From positions 27,510,730-27,574,729 of the forward strand of contig CM048854.1 of assembly GCA_026545225.1 (NCBI GenBank): 64,000 bases of DNA, given 5' to 3'. This DNA comes from Cornus controversa (taxonomy: Eukaryota; Streptophyta; Magnoliopsida; Cornales; Cornaceae). The notes under the pieces are model-generated. The model made no database searches, was not told where the DNA came from, and saw only the letters and a program-made list of their open reading frames with translations. Below are positions 1 to 13,245 of the stretch, one piece after another. Numbering within the stretch: position 1 is the first letter of the stretch; each line of letters begins with the position of its first letter. A program made the translations under genes and the position numbers.

Positions 1-1913
1 CTAACTAGATTTGTCACCCACAGCGATACTTCCCTATTACTTGGGATCATTAATACAACATATCATTCCATCATTGTCAAACATAACTCTCAATCTGGCA
101 TACCATTCCCAGGCTTAGTCTAATATCCTGTGCATCATCACAACATAAACTATATCAATCCAGTACACATCACCAGTGCACTCACCAGTATGGCACATGA
201 CAATGTACTTGCCGATAAAACCCACATAAACATTGTACTTGCCACAACAAGCCACATAACTCTGCCCAGTCTCATAGACTACAACCGGCTGGAACCCAAT
301 GCTAAGTCTAGGATTTTACATCTCATTGATTTCACAATCTCATTACTCAAGAGAAGAACTGTTTCTCTTTTCATCATTCGCTCCAAGGAAATAGTTGATA
401 GTTCGAGAGAAGTCCTTTCATAGTAGCACTTCACTTTAGATAACTCTTACCAATGAAAGTTTGAGATCACCTACAATCACCTACAGTCACATACACCAAC
501 CCGGCGTACAACCCGGATTGCTTCCATTGCGTCCACCTCTCCCCTTCACGGTAAGAAATTATCCCCACTTCAGATATCATATGTCAGGATCCTCATCCAC
601 TATTAACTCATCATTCTCTCATCATCATATCCACAATATGTATCACTTTTATTAACTCTATGCACCTGACAGCGCACCACTTAGATAAAGGCACATAAGG
701 AGTGCACTTATCAAAATAAATCGTCTAGTTTCGTCCGTCTTCGTGGACTACAATTCATTGCCATTTAGTGCCAAGCTTAGGGTTTTATATGTCCTTAACT
801 TCACAATCTCATTTCTCAAGGAATGAATCTCACTTGTCCGCCTATTAACCCTAACGAACCTTTTCGACCTCTTGAGTACCCATCAATTCCTTTCCAACAT
901 CTCCCTGGGCACCCCAAGATCCTGACTGCTTCGTCTAGGGCCCCACAAATCTTCCCATGCATCACTATTGCATTAATTAACATCTAGGCATTACGATGCA
1001 TCATCAATGTATCGTCAAAGTCATCACATGTCTGCTGGCTCCAAGAATTAGATCCCTTCCGAGTCCTCATCCAACTATCCCAATAACACATCTTAGACAT
1101 ACCCTGTCTAGAATCCCGGTATCATAATACCACCAATTGTCCTACTCCAAGGACCGATATCCCCAACATTTGTGCAAATATTGCAACGCTAATGTAAACC
1201 ATTGCCAAACTCTCAGTTTGAAAAATTCCAAAGCAAATCATATCTTTCTCAAAAATCCCTAACTTATATTTTACAAGTCTATCTCTACATGTCTATTTCA
1301 ACATCACAATTCATTAAATTCCAAACCCCTTACTTAGATCTTCCAATCCTAAAAATCTAGGACTTCTAAACAGTGACTACATGTCACTACTAGCCACGTG
1401 ATGTATAATGTAACACTAAGGTTAATGCACAGTCACATGAATCACATATTTCACATAACACATGACATACTAAATCAAATAAACACATACTATGCATGAT
1501 ATGATGTATGATGTATCAAAATAATCAAAACCCTAGTCCTCGGGTTAAAATTAGGAAAATACCCTTGACCATGTGCGGTCCTGGTACCTCCTCAGCCTGA
1601 GCAACCAGTCCCCCTAGTATATATACATACTAGAACACAATATCTAGAGTGGTTCAAACCAACCTACTCTCATCCTCTGTACTCATTGGTAAACACCTAC
1701 CAGATCTATTCACATCTATAGTCTGAGGTAGTATCCTTGACTATCTATATCAATAACTTGTAGTGATACATTCCTACTTTTGGGAATCCTTTATCCATCA
1801 TCACCCGAATGATTATCTTCTGATCTGACCCAGTGAAGAGAGTTGCAGAACAAAAGATCGTTCAAGTGCAAGTGAAGCTTATGAACACGGTTTAAGGAAA
1901 GTATATGTCACGC
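1..1913. other. Repetitive intergenic DNA, no gene seen
   Basis: No convincing exon on either strand; the short open frames lack domains or codon structure. Two segments, about 269-349 and 742-820, look like diverged copies of one sequence (both run from a 'gactacaa' word to 'cacaatctcat..ctcaag'), so this is old repeat DNA, perhaps the outer part of the long-LTR element whose next block begins near 1,914. I see no terminal repeats or target duplication that would bound it. Confidence 0.5.
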
Positions 1914-2159
1914 CCCGATTCCCGAGGCCCAGAAACAGGGGTGTGAGCTCCGGGAGATCACCCTCTCACAATCACAACCTGATCAGACATATCCATATAA
2001 TCCCCTACTTAACAAGTAGTCATCTCAAATGTAATGAAGATGCATTTAAACCATACCATATGCCTAAAAGATAAACACATAAGCATAAAGATATACCCTC
2101 TCCCTCGGGTCTCCGCCAACGTCATACTTCCAGGGCAATATTTTGGTTTGCCCATTGGT

Positions 2160-2340
2160 GATTAGACCATATCAGCACCGTCACCGAGTATTAGGTGGCT
2201 CAAAGTGGTTAGTCATATCAGCACCGCTACTGAACATTATTGGATTCAAGGTGATTAGTCAGTATCAGCACCGTCACAGAATCTTAGGTGGCTCAAGGTG
2301 GTTAGTCCATGTCAGCACCGCCACCGTCCAAATTGACCCA
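2160..2340. repeat. Tandem repeat of about 55 bp, roughly 3.5 copies
   Basis: The words 'atcagcaccg' and 'aggtggttagtc' recur about every 55 bases, in units starting near 2,170, 2,217, 2,265 and 2,309. Copies are diverged from each other. The array lies inside the long-LTR-like block and creates the spurious reading frame that crosses it. Confidence 0.7.
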
Positions 2341-3625
2341 AATGATCGACACCTAGTATGGACCACTTTTCCCCGTTTCCTCACAACAATCCCATATATG
2401 CATTTCGAACATATGAAGTATAACATATCATATCATGCTTATCCCAATGCACTGCTAGTTTTAAAAGTACGTAGCATGCATTACTCTCTACACAACTACA
2501 CATGTAATCATATGTGCGTGAAAAACCTAGCATATTTTTCACATATGCTCCTAGATCTCACTTAAGAACATTTTAGTCATGCTTCACCAATGCATATTTT
2601 CTATATAAAGATAGTATGCATTTAACTCACATAAACCCACATATAATCACGTATATGTCAAATCCTGCATATAAGCCACATATGCACGCATACTAGCATA
2701 AATACAATCATGCTTTCATCCTATGGATGTTGTTACCACAAGTATCTAACATGCATTCCTACTGTAATATATGACCACATGTACATTATGTCACCTATAT
2801 TTGTAAGAAGGACATATATAACACTTAACATATTATAATCATGCTTTTCAAATACTCGCCAGTACTATAATCATATTTAGCATGCATTTTCACTACTACC
2901 TCAATATATAGTCACACACATATATATATATATTTAACTAATGCATAAAATTCACCTATGCATACGAAACAACACGTAACTAAACATGTATAATCTAGCA
3001 TGCTTCACATGGGCTCAATCTACATATATAAATATCGCAATGTACACAAGCATTTAAATCTAACATGCTTTCATATGCCAAATATATATATATATATCCC
3101 TATATATATATATATATTTACTCACATCCTACGTATATACACATAAATACCATAACCAAATTTATATATATATATATAAATACCACATATGAACAATTAA
3201 AGAACATATGTAAAATTAACGACGTAATTAAAATATATATGTAGGAGATAGAGGCAAGAATCAACTTGCCTTAGGTCTCACTTTTGATGAGTCCGCGCGT
3301 AAAGCGGCCTATACCAAGTCCGGTCTTGTCCTGTGTCGTGGTCCACACGAACGATCCACTAAAAAATTTTCCTCTTGCTAATTCCAAAGCTTGACCCAAC
3401 CCATTTTATGAGTTAAATTCACAAATCATTTCAGCTCAAACCATGGCTGCCCAAACAAACCACAACCAAGCCATGCAAAACCAGCCCATTTTAAACCCAA
3501 TGCAAAACCAAATCCAAACTTTTGGGCCCAATTTAATTAGGTAACCCAAACCTCAAACCCATGATGACCCAATCAACCACTAAATTCAGCCCATCTCCAC
3601 TTCAAATATTAAGTCATCATCATCC

Positions 3626-3649
3626 ATATATATATATATATATATATAT
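3626..3649. repeat. (TA)n microsatellite
   Basis: A pure TA run in AT-rich repeat DNA. Similar but shorter runs occur at about 3,080-3,180. Confidence 0.9.
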
Positions 3650-3879
3650 CTTACATTTCAGCATTGAGTTTGAATTTTTTCCCAAAATAATTTCATCATC
3701 TAACGGTCAGAAATGTTTAAAAAACCAATCTGAAGGTTCAAAATATCTATGCCTATCTACGGTCTAAAATTACTCTCCTAATTCTCAATCAACGGTCATG
3801 ATTAATTCACCCCACTCCCTATTATTTTAATGCACCCACTCACTATTATTTTAATTTGTTTATCTTTGTCACTATCTGT

Positions 3880-4657
3880 GTCTCTATCTCTCTCCTGATT
3901 TGACTCTTTCCCGTTTTACACTTCTCTTCTCTTCACTCTCAAATCTTCACTCCACCATATCTTCTATTCTCTTCCTCAAATCTTCACTCCACCATATCTT
4001 CTATTCTCTTCCTCAAATCTTAACCCAACTGAGGAATTTAAGGGATTGAAAGAGGAGAGATCCGTGGGGTGAGCCGCTGGACTCCGCGACGGACGACGAC
4101 TGGAGCCCGGAGCCGGAACTTGCAGCGTTGTCGCGATCTCTCCTGTTTTACACTTCTCTTCTTTTCACTCTCATCTCTTCACTTTCAGATCTGACTTCCA
4201 CCAAATCTTCTCTTCTCCAAAATATCATTATATCATATCTGTATATGTTTTTTTCTCTCATTTCATATCAGATTGAGCCACCGTCACTCTCTCCCTCTCT
4301 CTCTCTTTTTCTCTCTCTCTCCATGACCTTCTTCAAACACACCATCAATGGCTTCTCAAGAACCCAACTTGCTCCACTCCGGTCTGGCGACGACCTGTTG
4401 GCTCGACTCGAAACTCTCGACGTCTCAAGAACCCAACTGTTGGCTAGATCTGGAAGACGAAGCCACGATCGGTGCGACATGGCTCTCGACGCACCTGCAA
4501 AGGCTTGGTCTCTTGATGGTACCTTTTTTTCTTCATTTGGATTATTTTGATTTTGTAATCGATACATTTGTTTGTCATTGAGGATCGAAGCAATTTTTAT
4601 TGACGATCTTAACATTTGTTCAGTTTTGATTTCTATTTTCTTTGTGGGTGTTTGAGA
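3880..4657 (+). other. CT-rich leader-like DNA before the OEP61-like exon
   Basis: The stretch is rich in C and T with ctctct runs and holds two small duplications. A 37-base unit with 'cttcactccaccatatcttctatt' character repeats at about 3,945-4,017, and 'tctcaagaacccaac' occurs at about 4,355 and 4,423. It reads like the promoter and 5' untranslated exons of a plant gene; a possible splice acceptor (ttgttcag) ends near 4,622, before the ATG at 4,658. Open frames crossing it on both strands are low-complexity and are not called as genes. Confidence 0.4.
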
Positions 4658-4753
4658 ATGTACAGTGGCATGATGGATCCTGAGTTTATCAAACTCGCTC
4701 AAGAACGGATGAGTCGTATGTCACCCGCCGAGATGGCCAGAATTCAACAACAG
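4658..4753 (+). pseudogene. Orphan first coding exon resembling OEP61/TPR7
   Basis: A 32-codon exon starts at ATG 4,658 and ends CAG|GT at 4,753. Its peptide contains [14 protein letters not shown] and then [14 protein letters not shown], which I recognise as very close to the start of plant outer envelope protein 61 (Arabidopsis begins similarly, with MMDPELIRLAQDQM). OEP61 is a tetratricopeptide-repeat docking protein for chaperone-bound preproteins at the chloroplast and ER surface. No following OEP61 exon (the TPR region or the C-terminal membrane anchor) is seen before the kinase exons at 6,572. It is therefore a stranded fragment: either the rest was lost or the exon was copied here by a mobile element. 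Read without splicing the frame closes a few codons later. The identification rests on memory of the family. Confidence 0.65.
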
Positions 4754-6571
4754 GTCTCGATCCTTTGACCTTAATTTATTTTCGATCCAGTAATTTTACA
4801 TGAATTTTTTATATTTTGAGAAAACCCATGTCTATTCAATGTAATTATCATAATAAACCCAATTTCTAATGGCTCTGAGCATGTGGATAGATGTTGATTT
4901 GATGCTTTTAGCTTACAATTTTGTGGCAAATATAGTATTTTCGATACCCTATTTAGTTGTAGTCTACGCTAGATTTTGAATTGATTCAAATTGAAAGCAG
5001 AAACACAGTATGGTGATTTGGAAGGACTGGTGATGTACACGACTGTAGTGGGTTGCTTGGCCGCAATGGCTGAAGTGGGTCTTTTCTTGGTTGATACTGG
5101 TGGAGGTAATGGTGGTGCTTCATGGATTGTTTTGTGGTGGTCTGTGCATGAGGAAGATGGTGTTGCAGCTCGCGGTTGATGATGCTTTGAAAGGTGGCGG
5201 TGCGGCTGTTGGCTGATTGGCCGTCTTTAGATCTTGAAAATTTGAATTTTGGTCTTTGCTCTTTCTTGAATTGGTTTGTTCATCTTCACTATACTTCGAA
5301 AGTTGAATTTTGAATTTGAGTGATGATTGTTCAAATGTTCTTTTTCCCTATTTTTGGTCTTACATGCTCGGACAGAGGGTGTGCTTGCATTACTTCCTTG
5401 AAATTAAGCCTCTTTGTTCGATGGGTTTTCAATTTGGGGTTTGTTTGAATCCTTGGAAATTTTAATTTGTACCCCGTTTGGATTATCATAATCACAGTTT
5501 TCGTTGAAGTAATATAATAAAAAGACTTCAATTTTTTAGCCCCCTCTCTCTCTCAGGCACTCTTTTAGTTTTCTTCTTCTTCAATTGTGCCTTTTTTATT
5601 TTTTATTTTTTTAATACTCATCTTTTATATGTTTTCATCAGACTTTTACTTATCGGTGGTTATTTTTTATTGCAGCAGATTACACCAAATTCGCATTCAA
5701 GGAGGTTTCTTATTTGATCATTGATTTTAAGTTTGATTTTTATATCTGTTAGCATTGAAGAAATTTTGCGAATGTTAAATTTTAACAAGACAAGAACTCA
5801 ACCAAGGTCTACAAGATCAATGTCTTTAGGAGGTCAGGTTTCTTTTCAATTTTTTGATTAATGTGTCTCTCTCTCTCTGTTAATATTATACAATTATATC
5901 TACATTTTTTTCTTCTCATTATTTGGATCAATTAAAATTTTGACTTGAAGCATGAAGTTTGGCATTTATAAATAATATACTTAGTCAGGATTTTGCATAT
6001 TTCTACATATGGACTGAATGGTAAACCATTGAAGATGTGTTTGTTTACTTAATTTCAAGGCTTTTGGTGGGTTGATCTATAGAAATAGCATTTGCAGTAG
6101 TGAGTGAAGGCTGGGCAGTGAAGCTTGGTTTTCAATTGGAGTTGGAACTCTTCACATGTTGCTAATACAAAAGAAAAGTAAATAACTTGAATTGCTAAAA
6201 TTGGGGAATTGTGGAAGTGAATTCTTAGAATTTGTGACTGCATTGGAAAAAGGTTTTTGCCAATGAAGTGGATAGAGAAGTTAGTATGAAAAAACTATGA
6301 GCTTCATATTATTTATTTGAAAAAAATTGCATATGTGAGAAATTTTGGAAATGGCCTTGCCTTCTCTTCCATGAAGCCGAAAAACATGTTATATTTTGAG
6401 ATTTCAAAGCTTCAAACATCTTGCTAGACTTTGTAAGCTACCATTAATATGTATTTGGTATTCCCATATAGATATTTACTTTTTCCGAATGTTACCGTTA
6501 TTGAATAAATATTTACTTTAGTTTCCTAATGTTTGCCGTTATTGAAATTTGGTGATGTTCTTAATTTTTAG
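4754..6571. other. Intron-like or intergenic DNA, nothing firm
   Basis: T-rich DNA with intron-like composition. The open stretch at 4,991-5,179 is glycine/valine rich but matches nothing I know. A possible short exon lies near 5,750-5,835, with no recognisable domain. No upstream kinase exons (glycine-rich loop, catalytic lysine, HRD region) were found, so the RLCK fragment that follows has no N-lobe here. Confidence 0.4.
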
Positions 6572-7024
6572 GACTACACTGCAAAGCTCTCAGATTTTGG
6601 ACTAGCAAAGGATGGTCCAGATGAAGATCACACACACGTCTCCACACGAGTTATGGTCACACATGGCTATGCTGCTCTTGAATACATCATGACTGGTAAT
6701 TTAATTAATTATATAGTTTTATATATGCCTATATATATAGATATGATTCATGCAAAGATGTATTTAATCGACATTAATTGTGTGACATTCATGGTGAATC
6801 TTAACTATTTCTTTTTTCAGGTCACTTGACATCATGGAGTGATGTGTATAGCTTTGGAGTGGTACTTCTGGAGCTTCTAACGGGAAGGAAATCGGTAGAG
6901 CCGGCCTCACAGAGAACAAAAGATAGCAGAGTGGGACACCAGAAAGCTGAGTAGGATTATGGACCCGAGACTTGAAGGGCAGTACTCTGAATTGGGGGCT
7001 CAGAACACTACAAGAATTTTAGCT

Positions 7025-7265
7025 TTCAACGACATGCTTTTTACGGCGGGCCCGTGTAGCTCGTGGTGGAAAGTGATTTTTTACGGCGGGCCCTTGTAGC
7101 CCGTGGTAGAAAGTCACTTTCTACAACGGGCCTAAGTAGCCCGACATAGAAAGAATTTTCTACCACGGTCGACTTGGCCCGTCATAAAAAGTCGCTTTCC
7201 ACCACGGGCTTAGCCCGTGGTGGAAAGTTTTATTTTTATCACGCACTACGCCCGTGATAGAAGGT
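7025..7265. repeat. Left subterminal repeat array of CACTA-1
   Basis: About eight half-units of a 'ctaccacgggc/gcccgtggtag' motif in both orientations follow the left terminus, separated by 'aaagt' spacers. In En/Spm elements such subterminal motifs are the binding sites of the TNPA protein (family knowledge); here they are presumed sites for the cognate protein of this family. Confidence 0.85.
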
Positions 7266-7269
7266 GTTA

Positions 7270-10200
7270 TTTTTTCAGAGAAACTTGGTGAATTTATTTT
7301 CAATTCCCGCGACTCCCACTCTCTCTCATTCGCTCTGTCTCTCAACGCGACCATTCACAATTTCATTTCTTACTCTTTCTCTTGATCTTCCCTGTAGGTT
7401 CATTACACATCTGAATTTCTTCTCTACCACTCTCCTCTCTCTTATCTTCTTTGGACGAACAGCTTCTCAAGATCTATTTCTATTTTTCCCCCAAAACTCT
7501 GTTCTCCTTGATAATCCAATTTCGTGTATATATTCACATGATCGGAGATCGAATTTGTCATCTCCAATTGAAGTTAGGGTTTCGAGGTGGTTAGCAGTGA
7601 GGAGTGTTAGCAATTTCGAAGCCTCAAACCCTAATAGTTATGAAGATCGATGCTCTACAAGAAAGATTCTGAATTTCAGTGTAGATTCGAAGAGGTCGAG
7701 TCTGCAAAATTCCTCCAAAAGTGCGAGAAAATCGAGCAGATATAGGATTGCAGACTGCGTTGGAAGGTACTTCAGACATACTTATATATTTTGGTTTATA
7801 TTGTTTGTTTGCTGAGTAAATGTCCTAGAAAATTATGATTTTACATCTAAAAAATTAGGTATTTCACACAGACCTAAATTGGGTATTCTGCTCAGTAGAG
7901 GTCGAAAATTGAGTGAAATCTCATGGATTATGTTTGAAGGTATTTTTTTCAATTTGCATCTCAATTTGCTTCTGCTTGGATTATAGCAACTAGGTTGTTG
8001 ATATTCATTTTTTTCCTTAATGATCTCTTAAGTTGTGAGAAACATGCAGAACTTGAAGAAGCAAAAAATGGAACCATATACTACATATAATTTTGTGTGA
8101 ATTTATGTGGCTAGCCTAAAAAATAGTTTTGGTGACATGAAATGGAATTATATGGGTTGTTTGTGTTAAATTTAGATGCTTTGATTTCCTGTATATTTAT
8201 ATAGATTTTTTTTTTCTAGATTAAAGTTGTAAGTGGAAAAATGAGTTGGGCATCATGTGAATTATAAAGTCGTAGTGAAATTAGCATTTACTATACTTAA
8301 AGTTAGGCTTGGTTTTCTGGTTGGGCATCATATGAAACACTTTTTAAGGTTCAACCGTCGCACCTTGCATTTTATGTTGAGCAGCAAAATTTGAATTTTT
8401 AGGGGATCAGTTGTTAAGCTTTAGAGACTTCTAAAGACAGTGAATATTTTTTATTTAGAGAAGGCAAACATCAATTTGAAGATGAAAATTAATCTTTATT
8501 TAATGAAAGGCAGTAGTTTATAATGTGGGTATTGCATGCACTATTTGCTTGATCCTTCTCACATGGTGTAAGAATCCATCGGCGAAATCCATGTTTTGCC
8601 ACAATGCCTGATAAGATGAATAAATATGCTAGCACTGTTTGGAGTAGCTATGCACCCAAGGTGCAATTCACTAGTGGTGGTGGCCACTTATGTTTGATGC
8701 TCTTCAATTGTGAACTGTCATTATGCGCCGTATTACCAATTTCTTGAGTATAATGTGCTGCATCAGCAACGTACCTTTGTTTTCACTGTTAGAAATACAT
8801 GAGATTTCTTCTTGTTTTGAATATCATTTACTCTTATGTAGTGCATCTTCCTCCTCCACTGAGCCTGCAACTTCCTCTTATGAGTACGTATTATTATTGG
8901 AAGACTTTAATGTGTCATCATTGTGATAGCTGAGCCCTTTATTAGTTACTATATATTGGATGTCACAATGTATTCTAGTATTTCTAAAAGGTCCTACATT
9001 CATGACACTAGATAAATTTCTTAAATCCTCTGTTTTTTTTTTCTAAAATAACAAAAAGAGAAGGAAAATGTTATAAAATAATTAAAAGAGTGTAATATTA
9101 TTAACAATAATATATATCTAGAAAAATGAAGCATTTTATGTCATGCAACAGTGATGTAACATAAATATCATCAATCAAATAAAGAGTGGTGAAAGAAAAC
9201 AAAGTGAAGATTCCATTTGTAGTCACTATCATTACTAAAGTGCTACCATCAGTAATCCAATAACAAGCCATCACAGATCAGCAGGAAATCATTCATGTAG
9301 TAGGAAAATATGTATTTCTTCCTTTTGCTATTGGAAATTTGGATTAAACAAATCACTTCACCCTATTTCCAGACCTCACTCCATTGTATATTACACCTCT
9401 ACTGATCACTTCGGATTAAAAAGATTGTTGAACCTTATAGTTAAAACCTTAGAACTGAATTGGCAAAAAAAAAAAAAAATTAAAACCTCAGAATTGATAA
9501 CAACTAACTCATCTGACAATAACAATATTAACAATATTGCTAGTTTAGGAAATAATAATAATAATAATAATTATAACAATAATAATCTTCAAAAAAGAAG
9601 TTTAAGAATACAGTGAAAGGCTTGGGACATGACAAAGAGATGGAAAAGTGGCCTTATATAGTAGGTAAGTCCTGCCATCTTATGGAACTACCCAATCATG
9701 AAAAGGACAATTCATATCACATATATGGTGCACACATTAGCACCACTGATTCATACATCAGTGAACAGCTAGCTAGCCTATATTGTATATTTTTAATTGG
9801 CCTTATGTTTGTGGTGATGACATGAACCCCAAGATTTCTGTTTTGGCATGGCAAGGATTGCTATGGGGAATTAAAGTCTAGCAAACACCAATAGAGTTGT
9901 CGGAACTTAGTAATAGTTTTAGTACTGAAATGCATGTTCAAATCTTCTTTAGTTTCTCTCCAAAAATAAACCAGGATAATAAAGTGAATTTTCTTTCAGC
10001 ACTAGTCATTGGATTGAATCCCTCTAATTTCTTGTTTTAGATACATTATTTAATTAATTTCAATGTTTTAATTGTCTTTTTCTTCTCCTTTTCTTGGCTT
10101 TCATGAAGCTTCTTCAGATTTGCATTTATTACATTTTGATTAATTGTTCTTTTGTAGATAATAAATCTTCAACTTCAAGTGCTCTCAATGTATATATATT

Positions 10201-10393
10201 TCTCTTCCACGGAGGAGTTAATTGCTAGTGTCAGTCTTTGTGTATGTGCATTTGGGGCAGAAAATTAGGAAAAGGAACATAAATTAAATGCCCCCAGATC
10301 TGCTGGGTGTTTATAATTTCTTTTTTCGGTTTAGTTTATATGAATTGTTACACAACAAACTAAACATCTTTGTAGTTAAGAGTCATTAATTTA

Positions 10394-10429
<36 letters not shown>

Positions 10430-13214
10430 AAGAAAGGTAGGAAATTGCCTTCACTCCATGCCTTTCTTGCAATTGTGCCGCTCTGTGTCATGTATGTTGG
10501 GCCTATTCTCATCCATAGTTTTGTGCCTTTCAACTCTTGCTTTTTGATTGTCACAATGGAAAATTAAAAAGAAAAAGAAAAAGAAAAAGAAAAGAAGAAT
10601 GATATACCGTACCATATTATCATGTAATCTATACTAAAATGGTTCATGATCAAGCAAGTTATATCCCAATTTAATCTTCCCTCACCAGAAATTTATGAAC
10701 CCACTTAGTACACAAAGATATCTTGTTCGTCAACAAGTCCCAATATATGCCTAGTCATTGATGCCTTTTCACAATCCTCATTCCTCTAAACCCCAAGAGC
10801 CCTTCTTTCTTAGGAGTACACATGGTTTCCAGCCAGCTATATTAAAATGAAATTCATTATGTGAATTAACAGACCTCAGAACCTTGTTAGGAGCAGCACA
10901 TTTAAGAGGATAAGAGACCCTCATTCCTTTTTGAATTGTTATGTTGTTAATTGGTCATAATGTTTCTGTGATATGAAGTCCAGTAAGCACTTATTGGAAC
11001 AAATGATGATCTCTTAACTATAGATCTTGATAATCAACAACCACAAAGTGAAACAAGTTTTATCAGAAACTCACGTTTATACAAGAAATTATAGTAAAGA
11101 TGGCTTCTTAAAGGATATAAAATTTCAATATGTTGGGGGGCTATAAGTCATCATTATAATAATCTGATCAGGGTATAAGCTACAGACTATATAGTAGAAG
11201 CAAACTTTAGGGTGTCGTTAGAAAAGCACAAACAACTTAACATGGTTAGATTGACAAAATTAAGCATATGCAGCCAACACACGAAAGATAAATTAGAGAG
11301 AAAATAAAGGTCAAATCAGAATTATGGCAATATGATGATCAGCAGTTTTGCTGAGGTAAACCATTCAATTTAGATTAACTGATCTGTAAACTCAAAACAG
11401 TAGTAATATTAGTTTAGAATCACATTTCAGGATTAATTTTATCGTTCCATCTACTTAGTTTTTGAATAACAAGTCCTAATCTTTTGTGAATTGAGTTTCC
11501 CTATCAAACCTAAACTATTCTTAGCTAGGTAATCTCTTTTTATTAGGTATTTGGTCATATCTGCTAACCAATTGTAAGTTTGTAACTTGAAGATTTGAAG
11601 TATTTGGGGAAGACACACATAAGAAAGAATGAACCCCTTATAATTCATTCTTGTTATTCCTATTTTATTCAGTGTATTTGTATGCTTTCTAAATGTTTGA
11701 CAAAATGTTTCAATTGAGGATTGGCTATCTTTAGTTGTTGTCTACAGTGAAGCGTGGTTACTTGATGTGGCCTTCTATTTTGGTGCTTTCCACTGGTACT
11801 TTTTCTCTTTACTCAATAGATGCTTGGTTTTCTGGAGTGGAATTGGAAAATGGTGGATGTAGATAGTAGCATTTGTTTTCAATATTTTTTTATCAATATT
11901 TTGCTTCTTTATTAATACATTATAATTCATTACTATTTAAGCTCTACCCTTCTACTTTAAATATTATGGAAACCTTTATAGATTGTGCTAGCAGGAAACT
12001 TTCTTCCTATTTTTGGTACATTGAATGTAGAATCAAGAAATGTGTGATTAAATGGGTAACATAGTAGAATGTTATTAGTGTCAGTGAGAGGGATGCTTTT
12101 TTCATGCTTGACATTTTTAATTGTTATTTTAGTGTTTTATGTTATTCATTTTACAATCTTTTTGACTGACTTCTCATTAATTGGTGACACTAGGCTTAAT
12201 CCAGGTTTTAATTCAAAGACGCTGGATGGTAGCTTGTTTTAGTATGCTTCTAAAACATGCCTTGTGATGAATCTGCTTCATATATTCTGATTTTCTGCTA
12301 TATGTGTGTTGAAAGTTTCATGCTACTGAATTTTTCATGTTGCTAAATTATACATGTTGCTGTCCAATTTTAAATGTTGCTGAAATGTTGATTTTGTATT
12401 GCTGAAATTGCTATTTTAATGTTGCTGAAATTGCTATTTTAATGTTGCTGAGATGTTTTCCGACCAGACTACGAACTGCCACATCCTTCCCTTTTCTTGT
12501 ATCGCCATCCTCAAGTTCAATAATCTCTTCCTCATCACAGGACAAGGAAACTCCTCCAACCTTCATCAACAACTCCTCTTCCATCTCTATGAAAAACCAT
12601 CAACCAAAAGAAACACAAACTAAAAGAGAGGGAGAGATAAAGAATAAAGAATAAAGAAAACTCTCCTATAGTAAAACTAAGGAGACCCCCTCTAGTCGCC
12701 TAAGGGGACTGTGTGTACACTAGACCAAGCTATAAAAAAAGTATTCTGAATGCTCTTAGATTATTTATTAGCTTTCTAGGGGTTAATTGTTCATATAATA
12801 TATTTCTAGCAAGTAATCATTTAATATATTATAATTTCAACTATTCATTGGACCCTATTAAATAGGGTTTTTCAAAATCTTGGGGGCCTAATATTTTTCT
12901 GGTAACTAAATCTTTTTAATATTCTTAATTTCAACTATTTTAGAGCCCTTTACAATAGAGTTTTCAAAAAAAATTGGGGGGTCTCCAAAGAGGTCTGGTC
13001 CGCTCCTGGTGGAACTGCATGATGAGATTTCTTGCAACAAAGATGTTGGGATTAATTGGTGTATAAAAGACTTGGTACTCTTATGGAATTTGAGATCAAG
13101 TTGTTCCCAAATCACATGCTTGGTTCAGTTTTCAGAGAATTCAATGAGCTGAGAACATGGACATCTTTGGATTCTGAATTAACTATTTTAGAAATTTGAT
13201 CCAAACAACTCTTC

Positions 13215-13245
<31 letters not shown>

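Larger units (their letters stand above)
1914..3850. mobile_element. Long-LTR-like block of a Ty3/gypsy element, fragment
   Basis: The block opens with TGTCACGCCCCGATTCCCGA, the kind of end seen on long LTRs of plant chromoviruses (Tekay/Del type, from family knowledge). About 250 bases in there is a short tandem repeat (2,160-2,340), then AT-rich DNA with many (TA)n runs, then at 3,240-3,780 a stretch with 'acggtc' words and repeated 'cccaaacc' strings. The solo LTR at 51,268-54,287 has a similar order of parts. No matching CA end or target duplication was found, so the right limit is approximate and it is treated as an old, incomplete fossil. No coding domain is visible. Confidence 0.4.

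Noticed and set aside
4268-4702. 144-codon minus-strand frame
   Set aside because: It is the complement of CT-rich leader DNA and runs across the OEP61-like exon in the wrong direction.
7264-7815. 183-codon open frame at the left of CACTA-1
   Set aside because: C/T-rich leader composition, no domain, and the start overlaps the subterminal array. Kept only as part of the interior description.
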